Assembly (NCBI GenBank): GCA_012512335.1
Contig: JAAZEK010000208.1
Coordinates: 1 to 10,364, forward strand
Source: Clostridiales bacterium
Lineage (GTDB): Bacteria > Bacillota > Clostridia > Caldicoprobacterales > DTU083
Reading direction: 5' to 3'
DNA length: 10,364 nt
In this document: one piece after another, positions 6,409 through 10,364 of the stretch
How the letters are laid out: the number at the start of each line of letters is the position of its first letter
Position numbering within the stretch: position 1 is the first letter of the stretch
Notes under the pieces: generated by a model
Database searches by the model: none
What the model saw: the letters and a program-made list of their open reading frames with translations, nothing else
Told to the model about the DNA's origin: nothing
Position numbers and translations under genes: made by a program

Positions 6409-9294
6409 CTAACACGATATGCTGGAAAAATGAAGGGTTTCACTCAAAATAGGCCCATTTGTAAGACTAAACCGCCCATTATTCAGCATCCAGTACTGGG
6501 AAGAAATGTCCATATCCATCAGCAAGTCAACTAAATGAGGTTGACAGGTCATAATAAAAACCTGATGACTTTGACTTAGCTTGGCGATTATGGCAAGTGC
6601 TCGCTTTAGGTGGGCAGCATCGAAGTTAACAAGAGAATCGTCTATTATTACTGGTAGGCCAGAGTTACTATCTAAGATTCTACCTAAACGTATAGCTAGA
6701 AAAACCTGTTCTACAGTACCCCGACTTAATATAGAGCTATTATCCTGTACAGCACCGTTCTCCAAGGTGAAAGAAAAGTCCGACAAATTTTCCTTGGGAA
6801 ATATCCGCCTATAATCTCCACCCGTTAGTTGTTTTAATATATCCTCTGACTGTATAAGCAACTCATCTTTAGTCTTATCCAAAAACCTATTTCGTATTTC
6901 TCTGCACATCCAAGCCGCAGTCTTATAAACGGCATATCGATAGGATTCCTGATATAATCCACTGCGCCCCTTATTTATCATAGCATGGGCTTGCTCTAAT
7001 TGGTCAGTTAAGCTTAATTGCTCTAAAAAAATATTTGCTTTTTGAATTCCCTTTCTACAGGATTTTAGCTCATCTTCCAGACTATTTATTTCTATCATTA
7101 ATTCTCCGTACTCCCGCTCAATGGATTCCCTAACAGGATACTCATAAAATATATTAAATAGAACCTGGAGTGATATACCCTCCTTTGAATTGCTATTTTC
7201 GCTAACAGAGACAGCATGAGCTATTCCTTTTGAACTAGCAACTCGTTCCAGACTTTGCCGTATAAGCATTCTTCTATTTTCCTTTTCAAGAAAATCAGAT
7301 CGGCACTCACATAAGTCTATATAAGATCCCACAAGAGCTTCCAGCTCATCTTCTCTGCTAATCATCTCTTCATTTAAGCCAATCAAATGTAGAATTCTTG
7401 TTTTGGTTTTTTTCATTTCCAAAGACAAATTTTCTATGCGAATAGCTATCTTCAGCTTTAGATTCCACTTTCTAACAGCATTTTGAATCTCCATCCATGT
7501 TTCAGCTTCCAGCTGGTCCTTAGAAAAATTATTGTAGTTTAAACCTTCAAATTGAGATATGAGGGAGTGAATCCCTTGAAATTGGCTTGCCAAGATACTA
7601 GTCTGCTCACTTAGATCGCTCTCCTGCCTATCCAATCGTTGAATTCCCTCCTGAATAGCTATGAGACCTCGGTAATATTCCATTAAACTAACAGGAGCTG
7701 GCATTTCTTCTAAGCCCAACATCTCACTTATTCCAGTTAATTCTGATTCAAGCTTGCCTAATTCATCGGCTAGTTCTACTCTTTTTCCATGTAATTTTTC
7801 TAGCTGATCCAAAGCAGAACTCAACTGACCTTGAATCTCCTTGAGTCGAGTTTGGGCATCCTTTTGACCTATGCCCTTGTAAAATGCAACTAAAGCAGCA
7901 CCCAGAATTCCAAGCAACCCAACTAGCAGCCCTGATGGAAAGTGGACAAAAGACAAAGCCAGGCCTAACAGGACAAACAAAGTGGAAATTCCAAAATACT
8001 TCTTCAGGAATGGTATAGAAGCCTGATTTTCCCACTCTAGCTTTTGTATTTGGAGACCTTCAGCATTAGCTTGAACTTCCTCCAGCTTGGTATCTGTGCG
8101 TTCCAATTGATTTTCCAAATTCTGAAAGTGAGATACCAGCTTCATTAATCGATTTTCCTCTAGAAATTCCAGTGGAAGCTCTCTTATCCTTACTATATCC
8201 TTGGTTGACCAATTTTTATGTAAACCTTGTATTTTTTCAATAACGTCCTGGCGATTCTCCTCCAAATTCCACTTTAAGTCTCTAAGGTGATCCCATCTGA
8301 CTTCTAATCCAGATAGCTTATCTAAATGATTCTGGAGTGATGCCCTATATTTTAACAACAACTCTATTAGTTTACTGACTCCTTCCTGATTCGATAAACC
8401 CTCAGCCAGCTCTTCATATTCCTGCCCCAGCTCACTTCTTAAATCCTGATAGCTTGCAAGCAAGGCTTCAATGATAGCCAGATTTTTCAGAGGCAAATCA
8501 TCGGATACCTTTCCGCCTTTATGCTGTGGTAATATATGGTCCAGTTCGATTAACTCTTCCAACATATCATAATTGCCTTTGACTGCTTCTAACAAGTCTC
8601 GTTTGGCATATTGTTCTCTTAATTTACTGTTCAATTCTTCCTCTTCTTCAGTAAGATTGGCTAAATGGTTTTGCTGACTCTGATACTCTTCCACCTGCCC
8701 CAAGGCCTTCTTTTTTTTATTTACTCCTTCCCTAATAAACTCCACATAAGGCCTAAAACCCTTATTACTCAGTCGGCCAGTACTACCCCCTATGGCAGCT
8801 GCTGACTTGGAAAAGCCCTCTTCCAAGCGTGGTATGTTTGCTATATCTGTCAGTCCAGCACCTAAAAGCGCAGCCTGTAATTTATCAAATTCATTTTTAG
8901 ATACTCCCTTGGGAACTCGTGTGAGCTGATCCAAGCTTATTGTAAAAAGATTATGATAAGTGAAGGCATCTAATTTATATATATCGCTTATAGCTATCCG
9001 CTGGCCTTTACCTCCAATAATACAGACAGGCTCTGACTGGCCTTCCAAGCGAATATGATAATCAGTATGGGTTTTCTCATCCCATATATCACCCTCAATC
9101 ATATATTCTACATTTGCTGGTGGCAGAGAACCCCCAGAGGGGATTCCATAGCCCAAATAACGTAATGCTTGCATGAATGTGCTCTTTCCTGCCCGATTAG
9201 CTCCACCAATAACCACCACGCCAGGATGCACATCTTCCAGGGTTTGATTTCGGAAAATACCAAAGTCACCTATATGCAGTCGTCGGATATGCAT
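6409..9294 (-). CDS. yhaN: YhaN, SbcC/Rad50-like coiled-coil ATPase with a membrane hairpin
   Basis: The 961-residue product is close in length to B. subtilis YhaN. The N-terminal half of the ATPase carries Walker A GANRAGKST (31-39) and the C-terminal half carries the ABC-type signature LSRGT (856-860), Walker B LPVIIDDS (880-887) and the switch-like TCQPH (916-920). Between them are long Leu/Glu/Lys-rich stretches predicted as coiled coil (about 185-425 and 475-800), interrupted by two hydrophobic helices (about 433-452 and 455-475). It thus resembles SbcC/Rad50 but has a membrane hairpin where those proteins have the zinc hook; I see no CxxC hook. With YhaO it probably forms an SbcCD-like nuclease complex tied to the membrane. 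The ATG shares its A with the yhaO stop (TGATG), implying coupled translation. The substrate is not known from sequence. Confidence 0.9.
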   Translation of the reverse strand: MHIRRLHIGDFGIFRNQTLEDVHPGVVVIGGANRAGKSTFMQALRYLGYGIPSGGSLPPANVEYMIEGDIWDEKTHTDYHIRLEGQSEPVCIIGGKGQRIAISDIYKLDAFTYHNLFTISLDQLTRVPKGVSKNEFDKLQAALLGAGLTDIANIPRLEEGFSKSAAAIGGSTGRLSNKGFRPYVEFIREGVNKKKKALGQVEEYQSQQNHLANLTEEEEELNSKLREQYAKRDLLEAVKGNYDMLEELIELDHILPQHKGGKVSDDLPLKNLAIIEALLASYQDLRSELGQEYEELAEGLSNQEGVSKLIELLLKYRASLQNHLDKLSGLEVRWDHLRDLKWNLEENRQDVIEKIQGLHKNWSTKDIVRIRELPLEFLEENRLMKLVSHFQNLENQLERTDTKLEEVQANAEGLQIQKLEWENQASIPFLKKYFGISTLFVLLGLALSFVHFPSGLLVGLLGILGAALVAFYKGIGQKDAQTRLKEIQGQLSSALDQLEKLHGKRVELADELGKLESELTGISEMLGLEEMPAPVSLMEYYRGLIAIQEGIQRLDRQESDLSEQTSILASQFQGIHSLISQFEGLNYNNFSKDQLEAETWMEIQNAVRKWNLKLKIAIRIENLSLEMKKTKTRILHLIGLNEEMISREDELEALVGSYIDLCECRSDFLEKENRRMLIRQSLERVASSKGIAHAVSVSENSNSKEGISLQVLFNIFYEYPVRESIEREYGELMIEINSLEDELKSCRKGIQKANIFLEQLSLTDQLEQAHAMINKGRSGLYQESYRYAVYKTAAWMCREIRNRFLDKTKDELLIQSEDILKQLTGGDYRRIFPKENLSDFSFTLENGAVQDNSSILSRGTVEQVFLAIRLGRILDSNSGLPVIIDDSLVNFDAAHLKRALAIIAKLSQSHQVFIMTCQPHLVDLLMDMDISSQYWMLNNGRFSLTNGPILSETLHFSSISC

Positions 9295-10364
9295 CAGTTT
9301 TTTCCTCCTTCTGCTAATCCCTCTAGAATCAAGTATCTTGCATCCTCTACAATGCTTTCTAGAGTATTATTATCTAATGCTAATCTATCATCATCTTGAT
9401 CTTCATGATCCAAATTGCTTGTCCAAGCTTGCCCCAATGTAGAGATTAATTCATCTCTAAGCTCAGTATCTTCATTTAAATATGAAATCACCTGGTCCAT
9501 CAACTCATGTAACATGGGATGATGGTCTCTCATCTTATCACCTAGGGGACTTGCTGTGCGAATGACTACAGAATCCGTCCAGACGAAGGGAGTTTGACTG
9601 AACAAGACCTCTCGCAAAGCCTGGCAAATTTCCTGCTCACACCCTCGGGGATCATCTGACAAATAATAATGTAACTTGCCCCGCCCACCAATCTCCCAGC
9701 GAATGAAGTATCCCTCTAAAGAAGATTCATCATCTAGGTGAATTATTTCTTGATGGAGAATATCCTGGGCTTTTGCTACTAGATGCTCCTCTAGCTGATC
9801 CAAATTATCAGCTTTCCTTAACTCAGCACAGCCAATATCTACGAATATGTTTTTATATATCACTGATGATGTAAGCTGGTATTCCATTTGAATTCCCTTT
9901 ATATCATCTACTTCAACCAGCCAGCAGCCTCCTAAGCCCTGCTCTCCAAAATCTCTTCCTTGAGGCGTACCAGAGTAGGCAACAACTGGTCCCCCCTCTT
10001 CATTTAAAATACGAGGCTGATGAATGTGACCTAACGCCCAATAATCAAAGCCTGGATGCTCCATTAAATCATTCAGTGTTGTAGGAACATATTTGCTTTT
10101 AGGAGATTCCAGCCCAGTATGAAGCATGGCTATTCGAAATATGCCGTCATTGGATACTGGATATTGCTGATGTATAGGTGAACTCTCCCTATTTCCTCTA
10201 TAGGACTGACCACAAACTACAGCTATGCTCTCACCATCCTCATCTTTGACCATTATCATTTCTGGAATATCTGATCTAAATATATAAACATTTTCAGGTA
10301 GTTCGAAAATTTCACCATGTTCTTTAATTGGATCGTGGTTACCTGCGATAATCAACACCTGAAT
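9294..10364 (-). CDS. yhaO: YhaO, SbcD/Mre11-like metallophosphoesterase (5' end missing)
   Basis: The frame is open to the right edge; the 356 residues visible lack roughly the first 50 compared with B. subtilis YhaO (about 408). The missing part would hold the first metal motifs (DxH and GDxxD). What is present begins in the GNHD motif (residues 8-11 of the fragment), followed by the metal-binding His of AMLHTG (about 82) and GHIH (112-115), then AYSGTPQGRDFGE (about 130-141), which is typical of SbcD/Mre11 nucleases. The C-terminal half, rich in acidic residues, should include the capping and ATPase-binding region. A GTG at 10358 is not the start, because it lies within the conserved GNHD strand. 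It is the first gene of the yhaO-yhaN-yhaM unit. The enzyme is expected to be a Mn-dependent DNA nuclease or phosphodiesterase working with YhaN. Confidence 0.9.
   Translation of the reverse strand: MQVLIIAGNHDPIKEHGEIFELPENVYIFRSDIPEMIMVKDEDGESIAVVCGQSYRGNRESSPIHQQYPVSNDGIFRIAMLHTGLESPKSKYVPTTLNDLMEHPGFDYWALGHIHQPRILNEEGGPVVAYSGTPQGRDFGEQGLGGCWLVEVDDIKGIQMEYQLTSSVIYKNIFVDIGCAELRKADNLDQLEEHLVAKAQDILHQEIIHLDDESSLEGYFIRWEIGGRGKLHYYLSDDPRGCEQEICQALREVLFSQTPFVWTDSVVIRTASPLGDKMRDHHPMLHELMDQVISYLNEDTELRDELISTLGQAWTSNLDHEDQDDDRLALDNNTLESIVEDARYLILEGLAEGGKN
9304..9309 (-). promoter_or_regulatory. Ribosome binding site of yhaN inside yhaO
   Basis: AGGAGG lies within the last codons of yhaO, nine bases before the yhaN ATG. 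With the TGATG overlap it supports coupled translation of the two partner subunits. Confidence 0.8.

Noticed and set aside
7763..8035. 90-codon minus-strand frame within yhaN
   Set aside because: It lies wholly inside the well-supported yhaN coding sequence in another frame and shows no recognisable domain.
10356..10358. GTG as the start of yhaO
   Set aside because: The frame is open to the edge and the codon encodes the Val of the conserved strand leading into GNHD; the true start lies outside the window.
3067..10364. A novel defence system formed by the SbcCD-like pair, nuclease and helicase
   Set aside because: Each protein matches a known housekeeping family in the order found in B. subtilis; no toxin, sensor, integrase or unusual fusion accompanies them.

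Overview
The window looks like a chromosomal stretch from a low-GC Firmicute, most likely of the Clostridia. Codons are AT-rich, Shine-Dalgarno sites are strong (AGGAGG type), TTG is used as a start, and the gene families match Bacillus/Clostridia housekeeping genes. Every gene except a short fragment at the left edge is on the minus strand, so transcription runs from right to left.

Right half (10364 to 5435): a three-gene operon in the order seen in Bacillus subtilis, yhaO-yhaN-yhaM. It encodes an SbcD-like metallophosphoesterase (5' part cut by the window edge), a large SbcC/Rad50-like coiled-coil ATPase with a two-helix membrane hairpin in its middle, and a 3'-5' exoribonuclease with an OB fold and an HD domain. 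yhaO and yhaN overlap by one base, and yhaM starts 29 bases after yhaN ends. HelD, a UvrD-like ATPase that removes and recycles stalled RNA polymerase, follows after 76 bases that hold a degenerate repeat.

Middle (2559 to 3066): about 500 bases without a protein gene. A plus-strand structured RNA candidate lies at about 2826-3024. It has two long hairpins, and the wobble pairs favour plus-strand transcription. It may belong to the raiA class of large clostridial non-coding RNAs, but that identification is from memory and unverified. It abuts one copy of a 48-base dispersed repeat. The other copy lies downstream of lepB.

Left part (2558 to 109): a membrane-anchored polysaccharide deacetylase with a Pro/Thr-rich spacer, then a type I signal peptidase, both acting at the cell surface. 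Then comes queT, the substrate-binding subunit of a queuosine-precursor ECF transporter. Its leader holds a preQ1-I type riboswitch candidate, a plausible sigma-A promoter and a palindrome over the -10 box. At positions 3-95 is the plus-strand 3' end of a gene coding for a C-terminal zinc ribbon; it converges on queT with only 13 bases between the stop codons.

Most of the window is ordinary conserved gene content. The parts most worth a second look are the structured RNA candidate, the paired dispersed repeats, and the queT leader. I saw no CRISPR array, tRNA, rRNA, insertion sequence or phage gene, and no clear new defence system.
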